A DNA stretch of 64,000 nt, taken from Trichosporon coremiiforme (lineage: Eukaryota > Basidiomycota > Tremellomycetes > Trichosporonales > Trichosporonaceae). The stretch lies in assembly GCA_039545355.1 (NCBI GenBank), contig BCJJ01000034.1, forward strand, positions 1-64,000, written 5' to 3'. Under the pieces are notes generated by a model. The model was not told the DNA's origin, searched no databases, and saw nothing but the letters and a program-made list of their open reading frames with translations. Shown piece by piece: positions 31,008-41,544 of the stretch (position 1 is its first letter; each line of letters starts with the position of its first letter). A program made the translations under genes and the position numbers.

Positions 31008-32630
31008 ATGTCAACCTCATCTCCAGACATCTCTCATCACACGGATCCGCCAGGCATGCCGACACCGACGGAGCCCACAGTGCTCTTGCGCACGTACGAG
31101 ATCCTGCGCGCGCACGGCCTGACGACCATCTTCGGCAACCCGGGCAGCAACGAGCTTCCCTTTCTCGCCACCCTCCCCGATGACTTCAGCTACGTCCTCG
31201 GACTGCAGGAGGCCGTGGTGACGGGCATGGCCGAGGGCTACTCGCGCGCTACGGGAAGACCGACCCTCGTGTCTCTGCACGCAGCGAGTGGGACGGGTAA
31301 CGCGATGGGCGCGCTCACGAATGCGGTGTATGCGCATGTGCCGTTAGTGTTGCTGGCAGGACAGCAGGTGCGCCGCACGGTGGGGCAGGAGGTCATGCTC
31401 GCCAACGTCGACGCCGGGAGTTTGACCAAGCCGCTGGTCAAGTGGAGCGGCGAGCCGCTTGCCGCCGAAGACGTGCCGAGAGCCATGTCGCAAGCCATCT
31501 TGGAGGCGATCACGCAGCGCGGACCAACCTACCTTTCCGTACCATGGGACGATTGGGCGCATCCCGCTCTCGAATCCGACGCCCTCCTCCCCAGCCGGCG
31601 GGTCAAGGTCTGCGGCGGCTTTTCAAAGGCCTACACAACGGAGCTCCTCTCTCGTATTGGAAAGTGGAAACGCCCAGTGCTCGTACTCGGCCCCGACGCC
31701 GACGGCGCGCAGAAGTGCTCCGTGCAACTGGCGGAACGTCTCGGGGCAGCAGTGTGGATCGCGCCCTCGGCCCCGCGATGCCCGTATCCGACCACCCACG
31801 CGCATTACCGCGGTCTCCTACCTCCGGGGGTCGAGAGCGTCCGTTCTCGCTTGGAAGAGTACGACGGCGTGCTCGTCCTCGGCGCCCCGCTGATGCGGTA
31901 TCACCGCTGGGAGCCTGCAGCGTACACGAACGGGCAGGACGTTGTGCACGTCACGCAGGACAACAGCGAGGCGACCCGCGCCCCGTACGGCGACAGCTAC
32001 GTCGCCAACGTGCATGAAGCGATTGCTGCGCTGGCCGAGAACGTGCAGGACAGAGGACAGCGACTGGAGCGACGCTCGATCACGCCCGCCGCGACAAGCG
32101 AGAAGGGCATGACGGGCGAGCAGGTGCTTGCCGTACTCGATCGACCCGTTAACGACAGCATCACGTACGTGAACGAGGCGACGACGCTGGACGTCACGTT
32201 CCTTGAGCGCATGAGTGTGAGCCGGGAAAATCAGTACCACTTCCCCGCTAGCGGTGGCTTGGGGTTCGGCTTGCCTTGTGCTGTGGGTCTGGCGCTTGGA
32301 CGGCAGGATTGGACCGTCGTCGCCGTCATTGGCGACGGGAGCGCGAACTATGCGCTGCCTGCGCTCTACGCGGCCAGGACACACAACACGCGCACCATCT
32401 TTGTCATTGTGAACAACGGGTCATACGGCGCACTGCGCAAGTTTGCTGTTGCGCTCAAGGCTGAGACTTCCCCCGGACTCGATATCCCGGGTATCGACTT
32501 TGTGGCCCTCGCTAAGGGGTATGGGGTGCCTGCGTCTACTGTCAGCACGCCCGAGGAGCTGGAAAAGGCGTACACGGCCGCCCTCAAAGCGGAAGGGCCC
32601 GTGCTCATCGACGCGCGCGTCGTGCAGTAA
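31008..32630 (+). CDS. Benzoylformate decarboxylase-like ThDP enzyme
   Basis: Intronless, 540 residues from ATG 31008 (524 from ATG 31056; bacterial enzymes are about 528). The sequence follows bacterial benzoylformate decarboxylase closely: FGNPGSNELPFL with Ser47, LQEA with Glu68, LHAASGTGNAMGAL with His91, APSAPRCPYPTTHAHYRG, YHFPASGGLGFGLP and the ThDP/Mg site GDGSANY ... NNGSYGALR. These match the catalytic Ser26, Glu47 and His70 of the Pseudomonas putida enzyme. The reaction is benzoylformate to benzaldehyde plus CO2; other 2-oxoacids are possible. It is divergent from the F-box-like gene (147 bp between starts) and ends 47 bp from the convergent YAT permease. Confidence 0.83.
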   Translation: MSTSSPDISHHTDPPGMPTPTEPTVLLRTYEILRAHGLTTIFGNPGSNELPFLATLPDDFSYVLGLQEAVVTGMAEGYSRATGRPTLVSLHAASGTGNAMGALTNAVYAHVPLVLLAGQQVRRTVGQEVMLANVDAGSLTKPLVKWSGEPLAAEDVPRAMSQAILEAITQRGPTYLSVPWDDWAHPALESDALLPSRRVKVCGGFSKAYTTELLSRIGKWKRPVLVLGPDADGAQKCSVQLAERLGAAVWIAPSAPRCPYPTTHAHYRGLLPPGVESVRSRLEEYDGVLVLGAPLMRYHRWEPAAYTNGQDVVHVTQDNSEATRAPYGDSYVANVHEAIAALAENVQDRGQRLERRSITPAATSEKGMTGEQVLAVLDRPVNDSITYVNEATTLDVTFLERMSVSRENQYHFPASGGLGFGLPCAVGLALGRQDWTVVAVIGDGSANYALPALYAARTHNTRTIFVIVNNGSYGALRKFAVALKAETSPGLDIPGIDFVALAKGYGVPASTVSTPEELEKAYTAALKAEGPVLIDARVVQ

Positions 32631-32677
32631 CGCCGTATCCCATTAAAATGCAGAATGCAGTCTATATGTGTGTATAT

Positions 32678-34716
32678 TTACTTGTCGTACCGGGTTCCCT
32701 TGAGAGCGGCACGGGGTCCTCCCGAGAGGTCGACCTCGTTGAGGTCGACGACCTTGGAGCGGCGCCAAATCTTATCCCAGAGGTACGCGAGCAGCACGAG
32801 CGGCAGGGTGAGGTACGCGGCGATAAAGTCGGCGGCCTTAAAGCCGTTGATGAAGGACGTGAAGCCGTTGAAGAAAATGATGACGCTGAAGAACCAGAAG
32901 CAGATCCACGCCATGTACGGCTGGCACCAGCCGCGGAGCGTGAGGTTGCGCCGGTTGATGCCCTGGACCTTGAGCGCCTTGTAGAAGCGCGTGTAGCAAT
33001 AGCAGATGGCGACCCAGCAGATCAGGTCTCCCAGAGCGGTCAGGTTCGAAAGCCAGATGAAGGCCTGGTTCGCGCCGTCGCCGCCGCAGGAGAGGTAGGC
33101 GAGGCAGCCGAAGCAGAAGGCGACGATGACGCCGCCGATGGGGATGCCTTGCTTCGACGTGCGGAGGAACCAGCGGGGGATACCGCCGTGCCTGGCGAGC
33201 GCGAGCACCGTGCGCGAGACGGCGTACATGTCCTCATTGGCCGCCGAGAAGGCAGCAGTGATGACGACCGCGTTGATGATGGCGGGGAGGACGTTGACCT
33301 TGGCCTGCTCGGCGATGATGACGAAAGGCGACGAGGCGGCCGTGCCGTCGCTGTCCTCAACGCTGCGGAGGAGGGCAGGCGAGTGCTGGTCAATGTTGAG
33401 GCCGATGATGAGCATGGTGAGGACGTAGATGCCGACGACGCGGTAGAAGACGGCGCGGGTCGCGAGGCGGATCGAACGGCGCGGGTTGTGCGCCTCGCCA
33501 GCGATGACGGCGACGGCCTCGACACCGCCGAACGAGAAGGAGGCGCGCGTGAGCACGGCCCAGAAGCCGAGGAAACGCGCCTTACCGACAGGCTTCAGGT
33601 CCATGAATGTGTCGTTCCACGGGTCATTGCGCCAGTAACGGCCGCCGATGTATTCGCGGTTGCTCGGGACGCCGCCAACGTTGACGATGATGCCGAAGAT
33701 GACCAGGCCGATCAGGGTGAGGACCTTGATCCACGCGAAGAAGAACTCGACCTCGCCGTAGCTGCACGCGAGCGTTAGCGAGCGCTCACTCGCCCTTCTG
33801 CGGGGTTACTCACTACTTGACGCCAACGACGTTGAGGAGGAGACAGACGACAAGACCGACGGTGATGTACGCGCCGACGTGGCTCGCGTCCTTGTCCCAA
33901 TATCCGATGAGGATCGCGAACGCGGACAGCTCGGAAGCGAGCGCCATGCCAATCATGAGCACATAGTTGAATCCGATCGCAAAGCCGAACGCGGGCTCGA
34001 CGAACACGCTGCCCCACTCGGTGAACGCGCCGACGGTGGGAGAATAGCAGGACCTGGGCGTTAGCGGAGCACGAGCGAAGCGAGAGCGGAGCGGACGCCA
34101 TGCGTGTTGCGGGCGGAGCGATGGCAAGGGGGAGCACCACAGCACCGACGGACTGGCTGCCTGCATGTGAGGAAGCCTCCGCCGGGCCGAGCGGCCCTCC
34201 TCCGGCTACGATGGTACTCACATCTCTCCAAGACAGTACATCATCATTCCGACGAGGATGCCCATGAGGGTGTATCCGAGCCAAGCACCGACGGGGCCAC
34301 CGAGCGCAAGCGCAGCTCCCGAGTTGAGGAAGAGACCCGTTCCAATCGTGCCAGCGATGGCGATCATGGCTGGCGTCAGCGAGCTCGAGCGGAGCGAGAG
34401 CGAGAAGCCTCAGCACGGCAGCACAGCCGTCCTGCACACGGCATGAGCTCAGCGGATCCCAGGCATGGAGCCCTGTCGATGTGGGACGCGCTGCCCAACT
34501 CGCTAGAAGGAATACTCACAAACGACTCGCGGCGACTACCCGTCAGCTCCAACCCCAGAAGGACAAACTCACAAGGTGCCTCTTCGTGCCATGCTCGCCC
34601 TTCTCGGTGAACTCGAGATCCTCGACAACGGCCTCGACGTCGGCCCGGCCCTCCTGGCCCTTCTCCTTCTCCTTCTTCTCTGTCGACGAGCGCGAGCGGG
34701 TCAGTGACAGGCCCAT
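32678..34716 (-). CDS. YAT-family amino-acid permease with a 16-nt microexon
   Basis: Five exons: 34716-34573, 34520-34535 (16 nt), 34369-34222, 34053-33814 and 33761-32678; 543 residues. Joining the microexon gives RHLSPRVVSMIAIAGTIGTG, the classic YAT start (RHLKPRHVxMIxIGGTIGTG); without it the frame and motif are lost. Further hallmarks are SGAALALGGPVGAWLGYT, NVVGVKYYGEVEFFFAWIKV and the large last exon with FSFGGVEAVAVIAGEAHNPR. Introns are 37, 150, 168 and 52 nt; the two long ones carry GC-rich palindromic motifs near their 3' ends. Twelve transmembrane segments are expected. Proton-coupled import of amino acids at the plasma membrane; specificity not readable. Confidence 0.88.
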
Positions 34717-35563
34717 GGTTGGTGGAGTGTTGAGAGTTCACTCGAGTCCGGGATCGCGGCAAAAGTGAGGCAGCTAGCTGCGATGCAATACTTCAAGGTG
34801 GAGGTCACGGCCGTCCCGGCTTGCCCGGGTCCCTCTGACCTGACGCTGCGCGCGCTCCGAAACCCAGAGAGCAGGATTTGGCTCGGCCCAGCTCCAAGAC
34901 GACTGCAGCGGCCAGGCGAGCAGGCGAGCACAGGCGAGGCGAGCAGGGAGAACCAGAGAGGGCAGAAAATCAAAACATACTCAGGGTTTTCCCGTGAAAT
35001 TTGCCAAGTACGCTCACGTGAGCCCACCTGGGTGACTGCAGCCCACCCGTGCTACTATTGATAGATCTTCGGCCAGGATCGGCTTGGGACAGAGGGGACA
35101 AAGGACCTGGCCCTGAAAATCTGCCAGCGGCCAAGTTTATACGATGGCCCCGCAACCACGAAGGGAGCTCAAGGGGGGCGCGGAGCATGCCGCCTATCAA
35201 CAGGCAGTAGTTTCTCCGACGCCGACGCCGCGGGCGGATGATCAGGTGCCAAGACAGCGTCCAGGAGAGTCCAGGAGAGGATGGACTGTGGATCGCCCAC
35301 TGAGACTGGTGGACGAGGAAGTAGAACGCAAGAGGTAGTGGGCAGAGGACAGGTACGCGCGATAAGATGGTGGGTGTTCGGTCTGTGCAGACGGCCGAGC
35401 ATCGCGTACCAAAACAGCGGACCAAGGAGGCTCTGCTGCCTTGCTTACATTGCCCGAGTGCCAGCGTGGGTGTGACGGAGTGAGAAGCAAAGCGGAAATG
35501 CATGTCTATCTAATTTCTAATTCCTACTGTGACTCTATGAGATTCATACCGAGAGAGAGGTAC
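34717..35563. other. Promoter of the YAT permease and 3' flank of ligase 2
   Basis: 847 bp with no supported gene. Confidence 0.4.
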
Positions 35564-37325
35564 CTAGAGCTTCGCCTTGGCCCCTCCGAGACCCTCCCGC
35601 TTGATCTCCTTCTGCGCCACGACCCTCAGATCCTTCCTCAGAATCTTGCCCGAGGGACTCTTAGGAATAGCGTCCACGACCTTGACACCTCCCCTCAGCT
35701 TCTTGTGCTGAGCAACCCTGTTCGCGACCCACGCCTGGATCTCCGCTCCAAACTTGGCCCTCTCCTCCTCCTTGTTTGTCTCGGGGATGCGTCCCGGTCG
35801 GGCAACGATGTATGCGCGGGGCAGCTCGGTGGCCTGTTCCTCGACCCAGACGCCGACGACGCCCGCATCGACGACGTCGGGGTGAGTCAAGAGAAGCGCC
35901 TCAAGTTCAGCGGGGGGAACCTGGAACCCCTTGTACTTGATCAACTCCTTCACGCGGTCCACGATCGTGTACCACCCCTCTGAGTCGCGCACCGCCACGT
36001 CGCCAGTCATGAACCAGTCTCCCGACATGGTCTTGCGCGTCGCTTCGAGGTTGCGGTGATAGCCCCTCGTCATGACGGAGGGACCACGGACCCACAGCTC
36101 GCCACGACCACCCTCGGGCGCGTCGGTGCCGTCTTCCTGTACGAGACGGGCTTCATAGGTGGGAATCAGGCGGCCACAAGACCCTTTACGGCCCGCCATG
36201 TCCTCTGGCTTGCCGTAGGTGATCGTCGGCGTGGTCTCGGTGAGGCCGTAGCCCTGCGAGACGCGGCAGTGGGGGAACTTGGCTTCAAAGGCGGCCGCGA
36301 GTTCCGGCGAGAGTGGGGCGGCACCACACTGCAGTGTCTTCAGAGACGTCAGGTCGAACTTGCCCGTGTTCTGGCTGTGCAGCAGGAGCAGGATGATGGG
36401 CGGCACGACGCAGCCGTAGGAGATACCGTACTTCTCAATGCCCTTGAGGACGGGGATCTCGTCAAACTTGGGGAACACGACGACGGGCACGCCACTCGTC
36501 AGCGGCTGCGTGACCAGCGTGGCCAAGCCGAAGATGTGGCTGAACGGCAGGGCGCCCAGAATCGTGTCCCTCCCCGGAACCAGAGAGGGGTAGACGGGGT
36601 TCACGGCCTGCAGCTGCGAGGTGAGGTTGTAGTGGCTCGTCTGGACGCCCTTGGGCAGTCCGGTGGTTCCGGAGGAGTAGCACAGCCACGCCGTTTCGCG
36701 GGAGTCTTTCCCGTTGAACTCTTCCGGGGTGGCGCGGGCGCCGCGGATCTGGTAGATGGTCTTGTAAGGAGTGTTCTTGGGCGCCTGGTCGGTGGGGCAG
36801 AGCAAGATGATACGGTCGTCGGAGGGGGCGGACTTGAAGAGCGGCTTGGCCTCGGCCAGAATAGGCAGGAGGGCGGGATGGATGAAGATGGCAGAAGACC
36901 CGGAGTCGTTGTACTGGTGTGCGAGCTCGCGGGGCCCACTGGACTGTCAGCTTGACTGCCTCCCCCCTTCGTCATCACTAACGCCCAACTTACTACGCGA
37001 CATTGGCCGGAGAGGCAGTGATACCGCCCGCCTGCAGCGCGTACGCGGCCACGACCCAGTCGAGCGAGTTGGGGGAGAAGATCATGGCCGTGTCGCCCCT
37101 CTTCACGCCGCGCTGCTTCAGACCCGAGGCGACACGGAGCGCGCCGTCCTCGATCTCGCCGCGGCGAAGCTCGCGTCCGGTGAGACCGTCGATGTACATG
37201 ACGAGATTCGGGTCGCGGGCTGCAGCGGGGATGGGCGACTGGCCGGGACGCGAGGGGAAGAGATAGCTGAACACGGAGAGTTCCGGTAGCTCGGGGGCGG
37301 GGACGTGGGAGGTGTAGATTGTCAT
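35564..37325 (-). CDS. Peroxisomal 4-coumarate-CoA-ligase-like synthetase (ligase 2)
   Basis: Exons 37325-36994 and 36938-35564 around a 55-nt intron (GTAAGT ... CTGACAGTCCAG); 568 residues. Core motifs: YSSGTTGLPKG, GYGLTET, WFMTGD, VDRVKELIKYKGFQ and PKSPSGKILRKDL with the catalytic Lys. The C-terminus AKL is a good PTS1. The intron splits a Tyr codon (TA/T) in SPANVAYGPRELAHQ, exactly the position and phase used by ligase 3 (50202-51902), so these two are closer to each other than to ligase 1. Substrate unknown; aryl and medium-chain acids are typical for the group. Confidence 0.88.
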
Positions 37326-38353
37326 GGTGCCGGTACTCTGGCTCGAAGCTTGCTTCGAGTGTGGTGTGTGATGACAGGTGAGGTGGTGGAGAGAGGGGAG
37401 TGGACGGTGGTGGGTTTTATGGACATTTCTCGCAGTATACGATCGGCTATCTATCGGCTGCATAGGTTGCGCGTACCTGTCCGACTCTTGCCTTTCCTCT
37501 TCCCCTCACTCTCTCTCCCCAAAGCAGAGTGCACAGCAAGCGCGTCTGGTAGACCCGAGGACAGACTTGCAAGGAGTACAGGGACCCATTCCGACCCGCT
37601 TATTAACGGCTACCGGGTGTAAGGCACGCCCGGCACCCATTACCGGACCGTGCGGTGGGTATCACGTCAGACGGATCAGCTACGCCCGCCGCCATGGTGT
37701 CAGCCTCGTCGACATGATCTCCGTCTGCGGCGATCAGCACAGACGACTCATTGGATGTCCCCGGTTGCACTTGTGGACTGTGGAGGAGGCGTTGGGGAGA
37801 GTTGGGGCCGACGGCGTCGACGCGGAGATGGACAGCGCCCCTCCAGTGGACAGCGCCCCTCCAGTGGAGACCGCCGGCTACCCAGAGGTCCGTCTATGTC
37901 CTCGTCCGCTGACATCCCGTCCGCTACACAGAATCAGCTAGCTGAGTCCATCCGATTCGGTTTAGTGCACGTCCTCATGGATTATGAAAACACGAACCCT
38001 CGAAAAGGAAAACTAAGAAGCCAAGAAGGAACTTTTTTCCAGTGTCCAGCGGCGCTCGCCGCTCGCCGCCGGCTCGCTTAAGTTTGGACTCTTTGGGTGG
38101 GGACACTATGCTCCGCCCTCCCTTCTGTGCACCCTGCGACGTGGGACACCCGGGCTCCGCGGCGTTCTCATCAATTGCTGTTCTGCACCTTGTTCCACGC
38201 CCCGTTCCTTGGCGCAACCTTGTTCATGCAGCACTGCTTGACACATGCATGTATACTCGTGTCTACTTCCCTGATTATACCGAACTACCCTCAAAAGCTT
38301 TTCAAGAAACGACCTGCTGTTGCTATCAAGACTGCTGAGAACTGCCGACCTGG
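37326..38353. other. 1-kb intergenic region
   Basis: Promoter of ligase 2 and 3' flank of the vWA gene. It holds the 18-nt duplication at 37831-37866. No gene supported. Confidence 0.4.
37831..37866 (+). repeat. Exact tandem duplication of an 18-nt unit
   Basis: GACAGCGCCCCTCCAGTG occurs twice back to back. Small and isolated. Confidence 0.9.
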
Positions 38354-39967
38354 CTAGTACTTGCCCCCGCTTTGGTTGTAGTAGCTCATATTTGAACCCG
38401 TGGAGCTCGGCGTGTATGGCGGCGGCGCGTTTCCGTACTGCTGCTGAGGCGCGCCGTATTGTTGTTGAGGAGCGCCGTACTGCTGCTGTCCATACTGCTG
38501 AGGCGGGGCGCCATACTGCTGAGGAGGCTGGCCGTACTGCTGGGGAGGGGCGCCGTATTGCTGCTGAGGCTGGCCATACTGCTGTCCGTACTGTTGCGGC
38601 TGGCCGTACTGCTGTTGCGGGGGAGCACCGTACTGCTGCTGTTGTCCGTACTGCTGCTGGCCATACTGCTGCTGCGGTGCGCCGTACTGCTGCTGCTGCC
38701 CATACTGTTGCGGGTATCCTCCGTATCCTCCGTGCTGGTGGGCGCCCTCGTCCTTCCTGTCATAGCTCGTATCAATCGGCCCAAGGAGCAGCTTGAGCAG
38801 CCACATCTGCGGCGTCACTGGTTGTCAGTTCAGCACCACCTCCCAAAACTCACAGTCATTGCCCGTCTTCTGCTTCATCTCGGCGCGCTCAAAGTCGTAC
38901 GCCATGGTCTGGTCCACGAACCCGCCAATAACAGGGTGCTCGTCGAGCGAGGACAGGAACTGCTGCGCCTGCGCGTCGTTTCCTGCCTGTCAGCTAACAT
39001 CCGAGGTAGTGCAGCTGCGAATGCGAATGACCTCTACTCACCGACCTGGGCGAACTGGTACGACACCGCGTCAGGACCATAGGGCGTGTTCATGAGTGCG
39101 TTGCGTGCGTTCGTGATGGCCATCTCGAGCGCGTTCGGGGCCTCGCCCTGCGGCGCACCGTCCGTGACGACGACCACGAGGAGGGGCTTGCGGAGCTGTC
39201 GTTGCTGCGCGGGACGGACGAGGAAGGGCTGGAGGACCTTCTGGTCCAGCGCGGTGCCGAGGGGCGTGACGCCCTTGAACGTGGCCCTCCGAATGTAATC
39301 CTGCGCCATCTGCTCGCTCTCGAGATGGTTCCCTTGCTCGTTACTGTTCAGGAAGCGGATCTCGATGCCGTCGTCGTCGAACAGGGAGCACGCGCCCGCG
39401 ACCTTGGACACAATGGCCGAGACATCGTTGATGCGCTCGCCGTTCTCGGCGTGCATAGAGCTCGAGTCGTCGACGAGAATGACCACGTTGAAGAGCGCGA
39501 TCTGGCACAGGTCGATCGCGACGTGCGGAGGAAGCTTCCACGTCTCGGAGATGATCTGCACCGCGCCCGTGTCCACGATCTGGCGCGCGATCGCGTCCAC
39601 GTCCATCGGGCCCTGCGGGCGGAGGAAACCCGTGAGTTTCTGGTCGTGCACGCACTTCATCAGCAGGGCGCGGACTTGGTCGTATGACGGGCCGCCTGGC
39701 GGAGGAGGCGCGCCAGAACCACCCATGTACGCGCCCGCTGCCATGCCCGCCGCGGCGCCCGCGGCTCCGTACGCTGCTGCCTGGCCGTAGTTGTGCTGCT
39801 GCTGGGGAGGAGGGGGGTACGGGGTGATGACGGGGTTGGGATTGGACTGGATGGCCTGGGGCTTCTTCTTCTTCATCTTCTTGATGACGATGACGGCCAC
39901 GCCGGCCATGACTGGGAGTCAGCATGTGACAGTCGAGTGACTCACGCAAGGCGGATGCGAGACCCAT
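38354..39967 (-). CDS. vWA-domain (copine-like) protein with Gln/Tyr-rich tail
   Basis: Four exons: 39967-39946 (22 nt), 39911-39042, 38982-38854 and 38817-38354, with introns of 34, 59 and 36 nt; 494 residues. The N-terminus after splicing ([19 protein letters not shown]) is a short hydrophobic anchor followed by Lys. The vWA domain has an intact MIDAS: DDSSSM at about 155-160, a threonine loop ([11 protein letters not shown]) and VVTDGAP. The last ~130 residues are near-perfect repeats built on [12 protein letters not shown], then PPPYTPSS, a PPxY motif. Such tails are low-complexity and prion-like and occur in fungal vWA proteins. A membrane-linked scaffold is plausible. Confidence 0.82.
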
Positions 39968-40534
39968 GGTGGCCTAGTGGGTGGCGGGATGTGTGGGATG
40001 TGTGGGATGGAAAGTGGAGGAAGAACAAGGTCGGGTAGTGAGTAGATATCGAGATGAGAGATGTGTGCACGGACGCCCGGTCGTTACTCGTCACTGGATC
40101 TCGTCACGGACTGGGCTCACTCGGCGGCGAGTGGAAACGCGTGCAGCGGCATGGCTGGCCCGGCGTCGACTCAGGCACGCGCCGCACCGAACTCGCCTGA
40201 AATAGTCCCATGACGTGTGCACCGCTCGCTGCACCGCACACCCAACGGAACCAAACACACCGACTGCCTGACTGCCTGCGACCCGGGGTCACAATGATCC
40301 TCTTTCGCTCTTTGCACAGCTCTCCTGCCTATCATCATTACTGCTTCTCGATCATGCATCGCCTCTTCGCTATCAACAATACCCATCTGCATTCCACTCT
40401 CCAAGCCTCATTCCTGTCGATCACTTGCCGGAATGCGGTGCTCGCATGATCGACCCGACGGCGTGTCGGTCAACTTGCTTGTGGGGTGGTCACCTCACCA
40501 GCCCACTAGCCCACTAGCCCACTAGCTCACTGCC
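39968..40534. other. Intergenic region with short CCCACTAG repeats
   Basis: Upstream of the vWA gene and downstream of the first small secreted gene. Around 40500-40530 a short AGCCCACT unit repeats about three times. No gene seen. Confidence 0.4.
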
Positions 40535-40687
40535 TCACTGCTGCACAGCGGCAGTCGGCTCAGCACGCTTCCAGTCCCCGAAGAGCTGCCGCGCGACGTC
40601 GCCAGTCACCGTGATCGGGTCGACGGCGACGGCCAGAGCGGCAGTAGCGAGCAAGACGGCGGCAACAGTCTTGAAAAGCACAAGCAT
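40535..40687 (-). CDS. Small secreted peptide precursor (50 residues)
   Basis: ATG at 40687, TGA at 40535. Residues 1-22 are a strong signal peptide (core VAAVLLATAALAVAV). The remaining 28 residues contain GDWKRAEPT, with a Lys-Arg pair that Kex2 could cut. A TATATATA box lies at 40801-40808, about 115 bp upstream, supporting real transcription. Family unknown. It heads a minus-strand run of secreted-protein genes. Confidence 0.6.
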   Translation of the reverse strand: MLVLFKTVAAVLLATAALAVAVDPITVTGDVARQLFGDWKRAEPTAAVQQ

Positions 40688-41177
40688 GTCGTGAAGTGCG
40701 ATTGATCGCTTCGGAGGCAGGAAGAACCGGAGAATGCTCGAAAGTGAGGTGGTCTGCTTCTAACCTCTGCTGGAAGGATATTGCCAGCCCGACGACGGCC
40801 TATATATACCCTTGTTACTCGTTGCCGCTCCCCTCGTCGCTGCTGGCGAGGAACCCCGCTGGGTGACCACTAGAGCCCACGGCGTCGTCTCGCCAGACGT
40901 GAACCTGCCCATGGAGCATGGTCCGCGGTCCCAGTCGCCATAGCGAGACCACCGGTCTGGTGAGCGATGACGGATCCGATAATGTGCCCGGGGCCGCGCT
41001 CCTCTGCGGCGGCGTCCGTACATTGCCATGTGCATAGATTACAGTACTCCTGGTTGGCTTCGCTCGCCGAGCAGCATGTCCACCGTGCTGAACCTCTTCC
41101 ATCCTCGACCAGGAGCGGCGCGGCGGGTGTATGCCGCCAATCCATCCCAGCTGTTCCTCGACATTGTCACGGCGCAT
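40688..41177. other. Promoter region of the 50-residue secreted peptide
   Basis: Contains the TATA-like site at 40801-40808. Minus-strand frames of 91-120 codons at 40760-41177 overlap one another and were not supported. Confidence 0.4.
40801..40808 (-). promoter_or_regulatory. TATA box of the 50-residue secreted peptide gene
   Basis: TATATATA about 115 bp upstream of the ATG at 40687. Confidence 0.5.
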
Positions 41178-41390
41178 TCACCTCGGCGGGTCTGTCGACC
41201 ATACGATTGCATGTGGGTTGTACTCGGGGACGCCGTCGCCGTCCGTGTCGGCGATGTAGTCGCTCCACGAGATCCAGGAAGCCGCGGGGTCGCGGGTGGC
41301 CAGGGCTTGGCTAGCGTCGGGCCCGGGAACGTGGGCTGCGAGCGCGGTTGCGGCAATGGTGAGAGCGACGAGGAATGTGTGGACGAGCAT
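41178..41390 (-). CDS. Small secreted protein (70 residues)
   Basis: ATG at 41390, stop at 41178, no intron. Signal peptide of about 19 residues (core FLVALTIAATALA), then an acidic mature part with DYIADTDGDGVPEYNP, which resembles a calcium-binding DxDxDG loop of the thrombospondin type-3 or dockerin kind. No Cys. The leader directly upstream is a 10-bp minisatellite (41391-41480), and a TATA-like site is at 41521-41528. Family unknown. Confidence 0.6.
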   Translation of the reverse strand: MLVHTFLVALTIAATALAAHVPGPDASQALATRDPAASWISWSDYIADTDGDGVPEYNPHAIVWSTDPPR

Positions 41391-41480
41391 GGTGTCGTTG
41401 GTGTGGTTTGGTGTGGTTTGGTGTCGTTTGGTGTGGTTTGGTGTCGTTTGGTGTCGGTTGGTGTCGTTTGGCGTCGTTTG
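41391..41480 (-). repeat. 10-bp minisatellite in the 5' leader of a secreted-protein gene
   Basis: About nine head-to-tail copies of a GTGT(C/G)GTTTG unit (plus strand), eight of them in perfect 10-nt register at 41401-41480. On the gene's own strand it reads as repeated CAAAC(G/C)ACAC directly before the ATG at 41390. Period 10 matches one helical turn. Confidence 0.9.
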
Positions 41481-41520
41481 ACAGAGCTCACGTAGCAAGT
41501 GCCCATGACCCCCTCTTGCC

Positions 41521-41528
41521 TTATATAT
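41521..41528 (-). promoter_or_regulatory. TATA-like box of the 70-residue secreted protein gene
   Basis: ATATATAA on the minus strand about 130 bp upstream of the ATG at 41390. Confidence 0.45.
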
Positions 41529-41544
41529 CCATGTATGCATGCCG

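Noticed and set aside
32648..33778. 376-codon plus-strand frame opposite the YAT permease
   Set aside because: Highly acidic antisense product; the permease with intact family motifs is on the other strand.
39341..39967. 208-codon frame continuing from the vWA gene start codon
   Set aside because: Reads through a good 34-nt GT-AG intron and shifts out of the vWA frame; the spliced model keeps the MIDAS motif.
41391..41480. CRISPR-like array
   Set aside because: Units are 10 bp, contiguous and without spacers: a minisatellite.
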